Below are positions 5,301 to 5,367 of a stretch of 5,367 nt of DNA, piece after piece (within the stretch, counting starts at the first letter, position 1; each line of letters begins with the position of its first letter). Position numbers and translations under genes: made by a program. The stretch lies in contig DATELY010000089.1 of the NCBI GenBank assembly GCA_035276085.1, positions 1-5,367 of the forward strand. The letters run 5' to 3'. This DNA comes from DATELY01 sp035276085. GTDB lineage: Bacteria > Pseudomonadota > Gammaproteobacteria > Steroidobacterales > Steroidobacteraceae. Under the pieces are notes generated by a model. It was not told the DNA's origin. It saw nothing but the letters and a program-made list of their open reading frames with translations, and made no database searches.

Positions 5301-5367
5301 GCTCCGTGGCGCTTGAGCTCGATGCCGCGCGCCTCCGCCAGGCGCTGTAGTGAGACCGTCTGCTTCA
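2309..5367 (-). CDS. Fused CHC2 zinc-finger / Toprim primase with P-loop ATPase (replication protein), 5' end outside the window
   Basis: At least 1018 aa are visible (numbered from the AAG at 5365). The preceding TG could end a start codon, but relatives as I recall them run about 12 residues further. An in-frame GTG at 5251 would remove half the zinc finger, so it is not the start. Order: zinc finger C28-x2-H31...C49-x3-C53 (CPFHEDKTPS, WHCLGKCNAGG); primase N-lobe about 115-210; Toprim about 251-338 with E256 (CEALIDAL) and D302/D304 (YDRDEAG); Pro/Val-rich linker about 368-428; P-loop ATPase about 580-710 with Walker A QSTSAAGKST (K592), acidic pair E636/E637 (ILGIAEEQG), sensor-like LFLTTTA and R699 (LLNRCLVL); winged-helix-like about 867-923; Ser/Ala-rich disordered tail of about 80. 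It probably makes primers and unwinds or remodels DNA for the element's own replication. Helicase activity is inferred from the ATPase fold. Confidence 0.92.
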   Translation of the reverse strand, partial: KQTVSLQRLAEARGIELKRHGADLIGRCPFHEDKTPSLVITPAKNLWHCLGKCNAGGTVIDWVMRAEGVSFRHAVELLQNDHLPLVAGSDAPTQPAIKRSTVRKLPLPLEREAEDAKVLAQVVEYYHATLLQSPAALEYLQRRGIGSEEAIRTFKLGYANRTLGYRLPEKSRAEGEAIRTRLQSLGLLRASGHEHFNGSIVIPILDAAGSVVQMYGRKLLDNLRTGTPKHLYLPGPHRGVWNAAALQASKDIILCEALIDALTFWCAGYRNVTTSYGVNGFTDEHLASFKQHGVERVLIAYDRDEAGDSAAEALAKNLMGEGIECRRVLFPHGFDANSYALKVQPAEKSLGVALRGAQWIGKAVLRTASVSHVSEPMQVVTPMPSVEPVVEPIPLVADPIAPSAPTSEVAASVPSAAVTAEVPIEVREHEILIVLGDRRWRIRGLAQELTPGQLKVSLLVSRADAFHVDTLDLYAARLRTAYLKQAAAELAFSEDTLKRDLGAVLLKLESLQAEKAHTKLAVPALTMTAEEKAQALALLKDPQLIERIITDLTVCGVVGEDTNKLVAYLACLSRKQEKPLAVVIQSTSAAGKSTLMDAVLSLMPAEDRVHYSAMTGQSLFYMGEIGLKHKILGIAEEQGVQEAAYALKLLQSQGELTIASTGKDPVSGRLVTHEYQVEGPVMLFLTTTAIEVDEELLNRCLVLTVNESREQTRAIHALQRKRRTLAGLLERRERDELIKTHQNAQRLLRALPVVNPYAEQLSFLDAAARTRRDHEKYLSLIESIALLRQYQREVKTLTPDQCGAPPVGGSAASQHIEYVEVTLDDIRLANELAHRVLGQSLDELPPQTRRLLHLIDEMVSAHCEGQQLHRSQYRFSRRDVRDYTGFGHTQLKIHLHRLEEMEYLLIHRGGRGASFVYELLYEGHKSGEHFLPGLIDVSTFGYDGERSGVKAEKSGSGRPQVGVLSGVGPTASSAAKQATSASSADLSQKRSSTDRANGASHRTHPSSSLAAVASASVS
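2313..2318 (-). promoter_or_regulatory. Shine-Dalgarno site of the recombinase inside the primase 3' end
   Basis: On the minus strand GGTGAG is followed by CTGAG and the ATG at 2307. It matches the 3' part of the canonical AGGAGGTGA and overlaps the last codons of the primase gene, whose TGA (2311-2309) lies between the site and the start. This favours translation by coupling or re-initiation from the primase message. Confidence 0.6.

Noticed and set aside
2440..5350. Many plus-strand open frames opposite the primase, up to 293 codons
   Set aside because: They are antisense shadows of a GC-rich gene whose minus-strand product has a full set of conserved domains and motifs.

Overview
The window is about 60% GC and looks like accessory (mobile) DNA from a proteobacterium, probably gamma or beta. 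That placement rests on base composition, codon use and my memory of related primase/recombinase pairs, not on any search. All three recognisable genes lie on the minus strand. Read in the direction of transcription (right to left), they are: a large primase-helicase whose 5' end is cut by the right edge (5367 to 2309); a XerC/D-like tyrosine recombinase starting 1 nt after the primase stop (2307 to 1201); a 772-bp stretch with no credible gene (1200 to 429); and a conserved-looking protein of unknown function that runs off the left edge (428 to 1).

The primase joins a CHC2-type zinc finger, a Toprim domain, a P-loop ATPase domain and a C-terminal winged-helix-like region in one chain. It carries what an element needs to start its own replication. 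The recombinase has the complete catalytic set R-K-H-R-H-Y. Their tight coupling suggests one transcript making a replicate-and-recombine module of an integrative or plasmid-like element. The third gene has its own strong Shine-Dalgarno site and may be a separate unit or the next gene of the element.

The gap between recombinase and third gene is the most unusual part. From 437 to 1129 it is a near-continuous chain of at least ten stem-loops and palindromes, several with nested stems of 12 to 26 bp. One of them (808-901) consists of two inverted sequences that each resemble a Xer/dif recombination site, one with a 6-bp centre and one with an 11-bp centre. On a single strand they would fold into a dif-like duplex with a 5-nt bulge in the centre. 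This recalls the folded single-stranded attP of the filamentous phage CTXphi. Across the array the internal non-Watson-Crick transitions are all G.T on the plus strand, and in four nested hairpins the bulge is always on the 3' side. Both suggest that the plus strand, as single-stranded DNA or RNA, is the form that folds. The working hypothesis is an attachment, replication or transfer locus used by the adjacent recombinase and primase, or by host XerCD. A long structured RNA is the main alternative.
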